Shown here in pieces: positions 1 to 11,059 of a stretch of DNA of 64,000 bases. A program made the translations under genes and the position numbers. Where the stretch lies: NCBI RefSeq assembly GCF_963082655.1, contig NC_081552.1, positions 67,129,465 through 67,193,464 of the forward strand, read 5' to 3'. This stretch comes from Stomoxys calcitrans. Taxonomy: Eukaryota > Arthropoda > Insecta > Diptera > Muscidae. Position 1 is the stretch's first letter. Each line of letters begins with the position of its first letter. The notes beneath the pieces are model-generated. The model saw nothing but the letters and a program-made list of their open reading frames with translations, was not told where the DNA came from and did no database searches.

Positions 1-637
1 GGAGTAAAGCTATACGCTTGAAATTTTGCACAAATACTTCTTATTAGTGTAGGTCGGTTGGTATTGTAAATGGGCCATATCGGTCCATGTTTTAATATAG
101 CTGCCATATAAACCGATCTTGGGTCTTGACTTCTTGAGCCTCTAGAGTGCGCAATTCTTATCCGATTTGAATGAAATTTTGTACGGCGTGTTTTTTTATG
201 ATATCCAACAACTGTGCCAAGTATGGTTCAAATCGGTTCATAACCTAATATAGCTGTCATATAAACCAATCTGGGATCTTGACTTCTTGAGCCTGTAGAG
301 GTCGCAATTATTATCCGATTTGCCTGAAATTTTGTACGACGTATTCTCTCATGACCATCAACATACGTATTTATTATGGTCTGAATCGGTCTATAGCCCG
401 ATACAGCTCCCATATAAATCAATCTCTCTTTTGTACTTCTTAAGCCCCCAAAGGGCGCAATTCTTATTGTGGTCCAAACCGGACCATATCTTGATATCGC
501 TCTAATAGCAGAGCAAATCTTTTCTTATATCCTGTTTTGCATAAGAAGAGATGCCGGGAAAAGAACTCGACAAATGCGATCCATGGTGGAGGGTATATAA
601 GATTCGGCCCGGCCGAACTTAGCACGCTTTTACTTGT
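1..637 (+). mobile_element. DINE-like Helentron, family A, 3' part (cut by window start)
   Basis: The copy enters just after the GTCY run (GGAGTAAAGCTA...) and runs through about three 153-bp monomers, each with a form of CATATAAACCGATCT. It ends with GGTGGAGGGTATATAAG, the palindrome TTCGGCCCGGCCGAA and CTTTTACTTGTT. It is non-coding; short ORFs inside it are monomer artefacts. Confidence 0.8.
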
Positions 638-1040
638 TTTATTTATTCGAAGGACAGACAACTTGTCAAAACAGTAGTGGAAAGCATTTGATCAACTTTG
701 AACACACTCTCCTGTACCTCTCGCGCTCTTTTTCTTTGTTCGGGTTGGCTTTGCTATTCAAATAATTTCTACTCCCCCAATAGATGGTGCTGAATTTCTT
801 GTTGGTGATGCCCGCTGTTAATTCCCATCACATCATATCATTTTGTCTATTTTTGAATTCAATCGAATTTCCACTTATGTCGGCCTATCTAATGTCACCC
901 TTGCGCATGTGTTAGTATCTTTGGCTTATCCATAGCATAAATATCAGAAAAAATTTTCACCACTGGATAATACAACAATAATCATTATCCATTTAAGACT
1001 TCAGTGCAAAAACTTACGGCCTAGACCACTAAATTTGACT
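638..1040. other. Unassigned spacer
   Basis: About 400 bases between two DINE copies. I see no convincing ORF, repeat terminus or RNA gene here. Confidence 0.5.
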
Positions 1041-1860
1041 TTTTTATACCCTCCATCATAAACAAATTTTGTCATTCCGTTTGTAAAGCATCGAAATATT
1101 CATCTGAGACCCAACAAAGTATATATGTATAGTTTTGATCGTCTTGACATTCTAAGTCGATTTAGCCTTGTCGGTCCGTCCATCTGTCGAAAGCACATTA
1201 ACTTTCGAAGGGATAAAGCTAGGCGCATGAAATTATGCACAAATACTTCCTATTAGTGTAGGTCAGTAGGGATTTTAATTGGGTCATATTGGTCTATGTT
1301 TTGATATAGCTGTCATATAAACCGATTTTGGATCATAAACTCTTGAGCCCCTAAACTCCCCAATTCTTATCCGATTTGTCCGAAATATTGTATAAAATAT
1401 TTTGTTATGACTTCCAACATCTGCGCTAAATATGGTTCAAACCGGTTTAAAACATGACCTAGCTCCCATATAAACCGATCTCCTAATTTGACTCTTTGAG
1501 CCTCTAGAGGGCGCAATTCTTATGCAATTTGGCTAAACATTATTTTAACAAATTCTTCTATGACCTTCCACATACGTACCATTCTTGGTCCATAACCTGA
1601 TATAGCTCCCATATGATCCCGATTTAAATTCTTCCAATTTTGGCTGACATTTTGCACAATGACATCTAATATAGTCTCCATCAGTCAATCCAAGCATGGT
1701 TCGAATTGGTTGATTACTTGAAATAGTTCCAATAGCTTTGAAATTTTTATTCATTATCCTTTGTTTGCCTATAAAAAGATCTGGCAAAAAAATGGCAAAT
1801 GAGATCCATAGTAGAGGGTATGTAAGATTCGGCTCGGCCGAACTTTTCATGCTTTTACTT
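1041..1860 (+). mobile_element. DINE-like Helentron, family A, near full length but diverged
   Basis: The 5' end TTTTTTATACCCTCCATCAT is followed by the conserved core (AAAGTATATATG, then a diverged GTCCGTCCATCTGTC run). About three monomers follow, then GTAGAGGGTATGTAAG and a palindrome TTCGGCTCGGCCGAA. The last bases (TTTTACTT) abut a putative LTR insertion. Confidence 0.8.
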
Positions 1861-2242
1861 GTTGTCACTCAATTCGTTCGCTATGTCATTGAAAACAGCT
1901 ATTTTCCCTTTATAAAATCAGCTGTTTTCAATAACTTGGTGAACGAATCGAGTGACAAAACGAAAAAATAACTGTGCTCATCGGCATGCCACTTGGGCTC
2001 AACTATAAAAGAAGGCTTCTTATCTTTGAGCTACATTTTCAATCAAACCCGCTCCACTGAGCTTCGCTTTCAAGCCGGTGAAAAATTTCACCTCTGTAAC
2101 GTAACCTACTCTCCAATAGCTGTCATTCTGCGTACGTTCGTTGAGCTTTCCCCTCTAACAGTTTAACACAAACTTGGATATTCGCACTTTATTAAATAAA
2201 TTTTTATCTATGGCAAAGATAGCGACTTATACTACCTGACAC
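1861..2242 (+). mobile_element. Possible solo LTR
   Basis: A 382-bp segment flanked by a 4-bp direct repeat ACTT (1857-1860 and 2243-2246). It starts GTTGTCA and ends TGACAC, which are imperfect inverted ends. It holds a TATA-like CTATAAAAG near 2004 and an AATAAA-like ATTAAATAAATT near 2190, as expected of an LTR promoter and poly(A) site. No internal retrotransposon coding region is present, so a solo LTR is inferred. A composite MITE is the alternative. Confidence 0.35.
1864..1958. repeat. Foldback with ~37-bp arms
   Basis: The left arm GTCACTCAATTCGTTC...AAAACAGCT pairs with the right arm AGCTGTTTTCAATAA...GAGTGAC around an AT-rich loop of about 20 bases, with a few mismatches. It lies at the start of the putative LTR. 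Confidence 0.6.
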
Positions 2243-2246
2243 ACTT

Positions 2247-2754
2247 ATTGTTAAGGCCCGTCTTAGGGTGGGAAATTTAGAAAATAATACAGCAAACTAT
2301 CGCAACGAAATTCCTGTACTCTATTTCTTTATTTTACGGACCGATAGGTTGCCATAACACAGATAAATGGTGCGTGATCAATTTTTACCACTCTGCACTC
2401 TTTCTGTTCGTGGTGGCGTCTCCATTCAGTTGATTCATTTGCAAACAGAATAGATGGCGCTTATTTAAAAGTTAGTGCTGCCATCGATAAGGGAAAGGTT
2501 TAGACTTTAATACCCAAAATAACTTAAAAGTTATCCGTTCAATGTCACCACGGATCCTTGCCCAATCGCATATAAACGACTGAGAAACAGTTCTTAGTAA
2601 TTAAACAATGTTAAACTTTTGAATATAAAAGTGTTGCCCAGAAGCACGTTGTTTGGACTTTTCTAGGAAAAGAAGGCTCCTTGTCGATGAGCTAAAAATG
2701 GCGGCCAGCGGCACTGAACGTCATAACTTTGGGGGTATGACGACAGTATCCTGT
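2247..2754. other. Unassigned spacer
   Basis: No recognisable gene or repeat terminus. Contains GATGGCGCT-type motifs near 2450 but nothing I can name. Confidence 0.4.
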
Positions 2755-3700
2755 TAGGTCTTATAATTTATCAAATGTTTTGGGGTGAGGTGGTCCGCTA
2801 GATATATGATCAAAAAAATATATCATATTCGCAGTCCACAATCTTATACTTTGAATTTAACCCCATATTGTCATAATTGGTGAATACGCGCCTCACTCCA
2901 TCTGCCACTTGAGCACAAATTTGGACGACGCACTCCACTTAAAAATATCTACCACGTGATCCCCCGTTGCTTAAATTGGTCAAAAAAAACTATTGGAGGC
3001 GACTTGATGAGGTAAAGCACCACCTAGATTCTTGGACACAAAGTTTAATGTCATATTCGTAATCTGCTATCAAATACCTTTAATTTGAGGCTCATCTAGC
3101 TAGGATCGAATTATATTCCCATTTGAGGGTGAAGCGACCCCCAATTACTTGGACCTCATTTTTTATGTCATATTCGTAGTCTAGTCCCGAATACCTTTCG
3201 TTTGAGTCCCATATTGATATTTACGTCCAATATGTTTGTTTGGGGGAGTCTTTGGGGTTGGACGACCCCTCGCTACTTGATTCCAATTTTTAAAACCATA
3301 TTCTTATTCTACTCTCCAATACCTTTCATTTGATACCCATTTTTTCCCATCAGTCCCTATCCCTGTGGTGTTTTTGAGGTAGCGGGGGAGCGTCCTCCTT
3401 CGTGTTCATTTTCGTAATCTACTCCCGAATACCTTTCCTTCGAGTCCCAAATTATGATTATCGTCCAATAAACCTATTTAAGTTTGATTTGGGGTTGGGG
3501 CGGCCCCCAGTTACTTGGATCCAATTTTCAATATGAAATTAGTAGTCTACGATCAGTTCACTTTTTTTTGGGTCGTACTTTTATTGGAAGGGGCAGGGTC
3601 CACCCCCCTACCGATATCAATAAATTATATAGCCTATTGCTCCTTCCGGACCATTCCAAATAATCTGGAACAAACAAATTTAGAAACCCAAAAACAAACT
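2755..3700 (+). repeat. Family C tandem array (~131-bp monomer), diverged
   Basis: Several diverged monomers share the phrases CATATTCGTAGTCTA, AATACCTTTCATTTGA, CCCATATTG and a G-rich GGGGTTGGGGCGGCC block. The same monomers recur at 32.3, 37.1, 40.2-41.9 and 44.2 kb, and in reverse at 27-28.4 kb. Non-coding. Confidence 0.65.
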
Positions 3701-3704
3701 CAAA

Positions 3705-3707
<3 letters not shown>

Positions 3708-3789
<82 letters not shown>
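3708..3789. repeat. (AT)n microsatellite, ~41 units
   Basis: An uninterrupted AT dinucleotide run of about 82 bases. It abuts GTTTGCGTTGCGC, a module that also flanks the longer TA run at 31.86 kb. Confidence 0.95.
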
Positions 3790-3792
<3 letters not shown>

Positions 3793-4014
3793 TGCGTTGC
3801 GCATGGTTTGGGGTCAGTGAAAAAATTTTATTTTTTCTCCACATATCGATGGGTTCTAACGCCTTGAGACTACATATCCAATTCTTTTTTTCTTCCATTC
3901 ACCTGATTTTTATATACACAACTTTTACTAAACATCGCATTGTTTGAGGTCATTTAGTTTGCATTGCGTTTTATTTGAGGCCATGGCCCCAAACTCAACG
4001 TTATATAAAAACCA

Positions 4015-4310
4015 AATTCATGTTGCCACATTTTTACAAATTTTCAACGCTGCGATAACCGACTCTGGAGTTTAGCTTTGAGCTTTAGAGTATAAACCCA
4101 ACCAAGGAGTCAAGAGTCAGCGTCAAGTTGTTGCTAGCATCGGCGGTTGTTTAGTTCTCATATGAATGTGTTCAAACAAACTGATGCTGATCATTGACTC
4201 TTTTGTTGGGTTTAGGCTCTTATTGTTGTAAATGTTCCGAAAACGTTACCAACTTTCTTTTTGTTGTAAAAGTCGCTATTAGGAGATATTTTTACAAATA
4301 AACAAACAAA
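4015..4310. repeat. Probable foldback MITE
   Basis: Inner arms AAACCCAACCAAGGAGTCAAG (4096 region) and CTTTTGTTGGGTTT (4200 region) are inverted. Weaker outer arms are also present (ATTTTTACAAATTTTCAACG versus the reverse of the 4270-4300 region). No clear target duplication was found. Confidence 0.4.
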
Positions 4311-4434
4311 TGTATATCTTAAGATTTTTATATTGCCTGTTGCGTCTGTTCAGCTCTTTTTAGCGAAATGCTGTCAAACTCCATATAAAACAAAACACCC
4401 AAAGTTCTGTCAAACCAGCAAATACATATTAAAG

Positions 4435-5577
4435 CTAGGTAACGAACAAGGAAGATCGAGAGACCGGATTACATAGGAGCAACATCAGGTTATAAACTGA
4501 TTTGGATCGCACTTGGCACAGTTGTTGAAAGTCATAACAAAGCACTACGTGCTCAATTTCAGCCAAATCGGACAAAATTTGCAGATTGTAAGGGTTCAAG
4601 AAGTCAAAGCGGTATATCGGTTTATATGGGAGCTGTACCAGTTTACAGACCGATTTGGACCGTACTTGGCACAGTTGTTGGAAGTCATAACAGAACACTA
4701 TATGCAAAATTTTAGTCAAATTGGACACAAATTGCTGATTCCAGGGGCTCAAGAATTCAAATCAGGAGATCGGTTTATATGGGAGCTATATCAGGTTATA
4801 GACCGATTTAAACCGTTCTTGGCCCAGTTATTGGAAGTCACAACATGCCAAATTTCAGCCAAGTTGCGGCTAGTAAGGGCTCAAGAAGTCATATCGGGAG
4901 ATCCGTTTATATGGGAGCTATACCAGGTTATAGACCGATTTATACCGTACTTGGAACATTTGTTAGAAGTAATAACAGAACACTACATGCAAAATTTCAG
5001 CCAAATCGGACAAAAATAGCGTCTTCCAAGGGCTCAAGAAGTCAAATCGGGAGATCGGTTTATATGGAAGTTATATCAGCTTATAGACCGATTTAAACCA
5101 TACATGGCATAGTTAGCGGAAGTCATAACAGAACACCACATGCCAAATTTCAGCTAAATCGGATGAAAATTGCGGCTTGTAAGGGCTCAAGAATTCAAAT
5201 TGGGAGATCGGTTTATATGGGAGCTATATCAGGTTATAGACCGATTTGGGCCGTACTATGCACTGTTGTTGAAAGTTATAACGGAACACTGCATGCTCAA
5301 TTTCAGCCAAATCGGGCAAAAATTGCGGCTTCCATGGGCTCAAGAAGTCAAATCGGGAGATCTGTTTATATGGGAGATATAACAGAATATGAACCGATAT
5401 GGCTCATTTGCTATCTTCAACGACCTACATGAATATAAAGTATCTGTGCAAAATTTCAAGCAGCTAGCTTTACGCGTTCGACCTCTATCGTGATTTCGAC
5501 AGACGGACGGAAGAACATAGCTAGATCGACTCAGAACGTCGAGACGCTCAAGAATATATATAAAGCTTGAGTAGTAA
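4435..5577 (-). mobile_element. DINE-like Helentron, family A', truncated 3' end
   Basis: About six 153-bp monomers (GATCGGTTTATATGGGAGC, GACCGATTTGGACCGTACTT) lead to a degraded GTCY run (GACAGACGGACGG) and the reverse of the core (GAATATATATAAAGC). The terminal palindrome is missing at the 4.4-kb side. Long ORFs here are monomer artefacts. Confidence 0.75.
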
Positions 5578-5695
5578 CAATTGGAACCACGGCCGGAAAC
5601 ATTTTTATATGTTTTAATGGTTTCAATGATTCATTTATCATTATTTATTTGCGAAAAATAAATTAAATAGAGAAAACAATAAGTGCAGATAAAAA

Positions 5696-7060
5696 TAAGT
5701 AAAAAGGCATTAAGTTCGGCCTTTCGATACCCACCACCTCGAGTATATATGTAAACCACCTTTCGTCAAAATCCGGTGAAAATGCATACCTCATGCCCCA
5801 TAGCAGCCATATCGAAATATGTTTCAATTTGGACCAAATACTTATAAGTACAAGTCATTGTTCAATTGTGTATAAAAAAATATTGGTATTTAAGGTAGCG
5901 ATATCTAAAAATAAACCGATCTGAACCATACACGACACGCATGTCGAAAAGCCTTAGATAAGTCACTGTGTCAGCTTTTTATGGGGCCAAGACTTTAAAT
6001 CGAGATATCGGTCTATATGGCAGATATATCCAAATCTGGACCGATCTGAACAAAATTAAAGAAGAATGTGAAGGGCCTAACACAACTCACTGTTCCAAAT
6101 TTCGGCGAAATCGGACAGTAAATGAGCCTTTTATGGCCCCAAAACCTTAAATCGAGAGATCGGTCTATATGGCAGCTATATCCAAATCTGGACCGACCTT
6201 AGCCAAATTGAAGAAGAATGTCGGAGGGCCCAACACAACTCACTGTCCCAAATTTCGGCGACATCGGACAATAAATGTGCCTTTTATGGCCCCAAAACTT
6301 GAAATCGAAAGATCGGTCTATATGGCAGCTATATTCAAATCCGAACCGATCTGGGCCAAATTGAAGAATGAAGTCGAAGGGCGTAATTCAACTCACTGTC
6401 AAAAATTTCGGCGACATCGGACAATAAATGCGCCTGTTCTGGGCCCAAAACCTCAAATCGAGCGTTCGGTCTATATGGCAGCTATAATCTGGAACGATTT
6501 GGATATACCTGCCATTGGAGAAGGATGTCCTATGGCCTCACACAACTCACTGTCCCAAAGTTCAGCAAAATCGGATAATAAATGTGGCTTTTATGGGCCT
6601 AAGACCCTAAATCGGCGGATCGGTCTATATGGCAGCTATATCCAAATCTTGACCGATCTGGGCCAAATACAAGAAGGATGGCGAAGGCCTAACATAACTC
6701 ACTGTCCCAAATGTCGGCAAAATCGTATAATAAATGTGGCCTTTATGGGCAAAAGACCCTAAATCGGCGGATCGGTCTATATGGGGGCTATATCAAGATA
6801 TAGTCCGATGTAGCTCATCTTCGAACTTAACCTGCTTATGGACAAAAGAATCTGTGCAAAATTTCAGCTCAATATCTCTATTTTTAAAGACTGTAAAGTG
6901 ATTTCAACAGACAGACGGACGGGCATGGCTAGATCGTCTTAGATTTTTAGGCGGATCAAGAATATATATACTTTATAGGGTCGGAAATGGATATTTCGAT
7001 GTGTTGCAAACGGAACGACAAATTGAATATACCCCCATCCTTCGGTGCTGGGTATAAAAA
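5696..7060 (-). mobile_element. DINE-like Helentron, family B, complete
   Basis: In reverse orientation it runs from AAGTAAAAAGGC and a degraded palindrome through GATACCCACCACCTCG. About six family B monomers follow, then the GACAGACGGACGG run, the core and CCTTCGGTGCTGGGTATAAAAA. The monomers carry GATCGGTCTATATGGCAGC and AACTCACTGTCCCAAATTTC. Confidence 0.85.
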
Positions 7061-7074
7061 CGTCTTTTGGTATG

Positions 7075-7165
7075 GAAACAAAAACATTTGATTGCTGTCA
7101 AATTCCGCTCTCGGAACAATCAAAAATTTAGCGACTATTCCACCAGCAGAACAGAATTCTAATCC
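7075..7165. repeat. MITE fragment (GTATTCTGTTC family)
   Basis: GGTATGGAAACAAAAACATT ... CAGCAGAACAGAATTCTAA matches the end of the element nested at 22218-22545 (GTTATGGAAACAAAAACATTG ... AGAACAGAATACC). Only one end is present. Confidence 0.5.
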
Positions 7166-7510
7166 TTATTTATGTTCTGACAATTGTAAATGGCAAAAAT
7201 GTTTGTTCCCAAATCGATCAGACGTGCCTCTTTTTGCAAAGGCAAGCGATGAACTGAATTTTTGTATCACCTCTTTTGTCTCATATTCGAATTGTACTCT
7301 CAAATACCTTTTATTTGATTTGAAACAAAATCTCGCTCAAATAAGTTCACCCATCTTCGAAATCGGGCATTTTTTGATGTCAAAAATTATTTAAAATATG
7401 CAAAATATCCTATTTGCGTAAAATATGCAAAAATTTTTTAGCGATTCCTAAACGTACAATCGATGAAACGAATTTCTGTGAAAAATATATACGTTTGCAT
7501 ATATATTCGC
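7166..7510. other. Unassigned spacer
   Basis: Holds diverged family C-like phrases (CTCATATTCGAATTGTACTC, AATACCTTTTATTTGA near 7280) and AT-rich DNA. The weak ORF through 7092-7394 looks incidental. Confidence 0.35.
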
Positions 7511-7514
7511 TCTC

Positions 7515-7642
7515 TACTTATCATTGAGCTTTAACTTAACAGCACTCATTGATACATGAGAAGTTTGCCCCTGTTTCTTATGGGGCCCCTGTTTCTTATG
7601 TTTCTATGGAATGTTCATGGACAAATTTGCATTTTGGGAGTA
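7515..7642 (+). mobile_element. SINE 3'-tail fragment
   Basis: TCATTGAGCTTTAACTT, GCACTCATTGATACATGAGA and GGAATGTTCATGGACAAATT match in order the body and tail of the tRNA-derived SINE seen complete at 55877-56155. A short GCCCCTGTTTCTTATG duplication sits inside. The tRNA head is absent. Confidence 0.55.
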
Positions 7643-8117
7643 GATCACTAATTTGATATCTAATAATGGGCCAAGGATACCGGACCTCGTAGTTGGGATT
7701 TAATTTTAAATTCTTTGTTTCTGGTTCTATTCATCCTGGTTCTAAGTTAAAATAAGGTACAGAATAGCTCGAAATGTGAAAATCAAATTCCTGATCGGTT
7801 GCAGTCAATTTCGCCTTCGAAGACTAAAATAAGGGTGATTTAAGAAATTTGGCAACTATAAAAGAAAAAATTGTTCTATAGTAAAAAATTTCATTTTATT
7901 ATATACATACTACAATACAAACTTTTTAAATATTTATACATTTACATGCATATTTTTCACAAAAACTTCAAGGCACGTGTGTTGAGGATTTATCTCTAGA
8001 TATATGTACATACATAAGTTTTAAATACGTATGTATCTTACACAGACACAAGAAAGTCGGTTATAATTATAAAATTATTTCTAAAAATTGTTTCGGTCCA
8101 AAAAGTTATATAGTGAC
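7643..8117. other. Unassigned AT-rich spacer
   Basis: No ORF, repeat terminus or RNA gene could be supported. Confidence 0.4.
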
Positions 8118-8229
8118 AGTGTTTTAGTTTAGTACTATATAGGGGAGTGCAATGAGAATAGTACGAAAGAGACAACGATGTTCTGAATAGATGTCATTGC
8201 ACTGCACTACGTACTAAAATAAAACACAA
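8118..8229. mobile_element. Small foldback MITE
   Basis: Left arm GTGTTTTAGTTTAGTACTAT...AGTGCAATGA and right arm TCATTGCACT...GTACTAAAATAAAACAC are inverted over about 40 bp each, giving a hairpin of about 110 bp. No coding capacity. Confidence 0.6.
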
Positions 8230-8276
8230 CCAGTATTAATTACAAAGTTAGATAGATACATTCAACCGAACTTTGT

Positions 8277-9075
8277 TTGTGGTGGGAAAATAATGGGGGC
8301 GCAGTGGAAGAAAATATGTATATTTCTGGTCAAGGCGGAATTTGGTTGTTCGTAGACCTGTTTAGTTTTTAACGGTGAACTTAAATTAGAAATTAAATCT
8401 AATTAAATTCATGGGTGCTCGTTATGGTGATTTTTCCAGTAAATAAACTTGGAAAAAATAATAGGGACACTTATCAAAATGTTATAAATTTTCGTTTTTT
8501 CGTAACTTAAAATCTAAGAAGAGAGAAAGACAAATGGTAACTACTCATTCTACTCAATAGCTTTCTGTACGGAGTCTGGAAACCATTCGCAATCATGGGA
8601 CCTAAACCTCATTGAAAACCTCTGGGGCATAAGGAAAACAAGGATTTAAAACTTTCCTTATGGTTTTTATATAAATTTTTTAATCACTTTTTTCTCTTCC
8701 TCAGTTGTGTGAACTCTGCGAACGAAAATGCTTATATTACGAAAAGAATGTTGCAATAAAGCATGTGAATGAGTAGTAACCATTTGTTTTTCTCTTTTTT
8801 TTTTTTTTTAAGTTACGACAAAATCACAATTCATAAGTAATTGCAATGTTTTGATAAGTGTCACTATTATTTTTTCCATGTGAATTTACTGAAAACAATC
8901 ACCATAACGAGCACCCATGAGTTAAATAATTTAATTTCTAATTTAAGTTTATCATTAAAAACTAAACAGGTCTACGAATAACCAGATACAGCCTTTAACA
9001 GAAATAACCATGTTTTCTTCCCTTTTTTTAATATTGTTCTTAGTAACTTTGTCCCTATTATTTTTTCCATCACTG
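8277..9075. mobile_element. Internally deleted Tc1-like transposon with ~250-bp TIRs
   Basis: Two long inverted arms (about 8277-8550 and 8765-9075) share CTAAACAGGTCTACGAATAACC and GGTGATT...ACGAGCACCCATGA in opposite orientation. The right end is CATCACTG followed by TA. The sequence GGAAAAAATAATAGGGAC occurs at the outer end and about 185 bp further in, the IR/DR arrangement of some Tc1 elements such as Minos and S. Between the arms lies a transposase scrap (next entry). Confidence 0.75.
8575..8650 (+). pseudogene. Tc1 transposase C-terminal scrap
   Basis: One frame reads WNHSQSWDLNLIENLWGIRK, matching the Tc1-family block SPDLNPIENLWG whose glutamate is the third DDE residue. The rest of the transposase, including the DNA-binding part and the first two acidic residues, is deleted. 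The scrap sits between the long TIRs of a non-autonomous element. Confidence 0.65.
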
Positions 9076-9207
9076 TATATTGGGAAAAATTTGGAATTGA
9101 TTAAGTTTTTAAATATATTTTTAACTGAAAAAACCGTTTAACTCAAATTACAAAATAGTTTAAAAAAATTACAATATAGTATATGTATATATTAATGGGT
9201 TTCATTG

Positions 9208-9479
9208 CTATGGTCTACGAGCCGATATTTCCTTTAATTTTGATTTTCTTATTTTTTCAGTACATTTACCCTCTTTGTCTACTTTTCTGCAGTTTGAAAT
9301 GTAAGCTTTGAGCTGCTGTGGTGTTCTCTCTTGAAGTGATGGATACTTTCTTACTGCGTATAAACATTCGCTTGTGCTTGGTAATTTTTCCAGCAGCAAA
9401 ATGTCGCCAAATTGGGAAAATACAGCATCTTTTTCGCTTACAGTCCACCTACGCCTTTTGGTCTTGCCATAAGGTGAAG
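9208..9479 (-). CDS. Myb/SANT-like C-terminal exon of the recombinase-like gene
   Basis: On the minus strand a good acceptor (TTTTTATTCTAATTTCAG, AG at 9481-9480) opens an exon of about 90 codons ending in TAG at 9210-9208. It encodes a basic start (KTKRRRWTVSEKDAVF), then a helical region with spaced aromatic residues (W, F, Y) like a SANT/Myb module, and a Lys/Arg-rich tail. From memory, multidomain finger/tyrosine-recombinase proteins of fish, cnidarians and some insects end in a similar block (K-R-R/P-W-T...). The upstream catalytic exon ends about 3.8 kb away at a GTAAGT donor on the same strand, so I infer one gene. Reading phase matches only if one base is dropped from the A8 run just before that donor. 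It could instead be an independent small gene or remnant. Confidence 0.6.
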
Positions 9480-9786
9480 CTGAAATTAGAATAAAAACAG
9501 TTAGTTTACAATGCAAATGTGAAAAATTAATGTGTAAATATTAGGATGATGACTTTTTTACAACCTGATTTTCCTTCATCATATTTGGATGCATTTAAGA
9601 TTATATAAAATCTTGCATATAAGGTGATTCGATAAAAAAATTTCACGCCCACATTGATTTTAAAATTTTTATTTCACCATTTTGGGCATTTTTTTGAATC
9701 ACGTTGTCATTGGTGATGATGATGTTAGTGGGAAGTTGTTCTTGTTGCGGCAGGTGTTGTATGTCTTGTCTTGCATAACTTTGATC

Positions 9787-10690
9787 GCACGCTCACAGCA
9801 GAGTGAAACAGGCAATTCCCCAAAACAGGGTGATATCTTTGGCACTGTTTAACCTCTACCTATCCTCCATTCCACCCCGTCCAGACGGCATAGAGATCGT
9901 ATCATATCAGGACGATAGGTTGAAAGTCTACCTCAACGAACTTGCCTCATATTTCGCTGCAAGAAATCTGACATCAAATCTTCAGACACATTGGTCACTA
10001 CAAATACTCGTGAGGAGAATCCCGAGCTGACAGTGATTGTCGATGAAGAAATGATTCCGACTATCAAGTGTCCCAAAATACTTGGGACACTTGACAATAC
10101 TTGGGACACATTTGACAGCTGTTACACATTCTCCCCACATGCCACAGCAATTTGCGTTAAAGTCAAAAATAGAAACAAAGTCCTCAAATCACTTGGGGTG
10201 CAGACAAAGAAACCTTGTTGACCACGTACAAAGCAATTGGCCGGTCTGTGGTAAGCCAATGTGGTCTCGTCAGCTCCATGATACGCTTTGGAATAATATT
10301 CTCATCTGTCAGAATGCCGCCCTCCGAACTGCTACGGGCTGTCTCCTCAATTCTCATGTGGACCACCTCCATCCGGAGACAAAGATCCTACCCGTGCGAA
10401 AACATAACTACATTCTGTCTAAGCAATAACTTTTGGGTTGTTATCGCCGAGACCATCCAAATAATCATCTTGTGGATAGCTATCCACCGCCCAGAAGCCT
10501 TAAGGTAGATTCACATGATTTAGAGCGTGAGGTTCAGCGCTACAAGAGAGAACCTACAGGTCAACCGCCATATCAAGCGGGTCTAGACAAGATTCATGAA
10601 GACCCGGTATCAGATGCGGTAAATAGCTACCTGGTGAATGTAGTCCTTGGAAACGGCCGCCTCCCTTTGCACTCGAAAAAATTTTTTCAC
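9787..10690 (+). pseudogene. Jockey-type LINE reverse transcriptase fragment
   Basis: Successive frames on the plus strand read ALFNLYLSSIPPRPDGIEIV-SYQDD, then LNELASYFAARNLTSN, then PELTVIVDEEMIPTIK-PKILG, then SRQLHDTLWNNILICQNAAL and HVDHLHPETKILPV. This is the order of the Jockey-clade RT C-terminal half. The catalytic YADD box reads YQDD, and there are several frameshifts plus a small deletion right after the box. The N-terminal endonuclease and 3' end are absent. A dead insertion inside the inferred intron. Confidence 0.8.
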
Positions 10691-11059
10691 TGGGTCTTCA
10701 AGCATTTGAGAGCTTTTGACAATAGATAGTTTTCAAAACTTTTAAAGGGGTACAATTGACTACTGAACCAATGATCAGTCCATGATTCAGATATGAACGA
10801 ACAGATTTTACGCAACTTATTCAGGCATCAGAATACGCAAAAAGAGCTGGAATGGCACGAGAGTTCCGTGTATTGCAGATATTTAATATCTGCTTTAACT
10901 TTACAAAAGAGGTCTTAATCCTCCCAGCGAAGTGACGGAAGACACGAATGAGGTGGAAAAGAATCTTTTATGCATCTTTTCAGCCCACTTTTTCTTTTAT
11001 ATCAGTTTTCTCATTTCTCAAGGTTGCTTTCATAAGTGCTCGATGTTTGGTGTACCACA

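Noticed and set aside
4513..5019. 168-codon ORF
   Set aside because: Runs through 153-bp DINE monomers whose length is a multiple of three; repeat peptide, no domain.
6169..6762. 197-codon ORF
   Set aside because: Same cause in a family B array.
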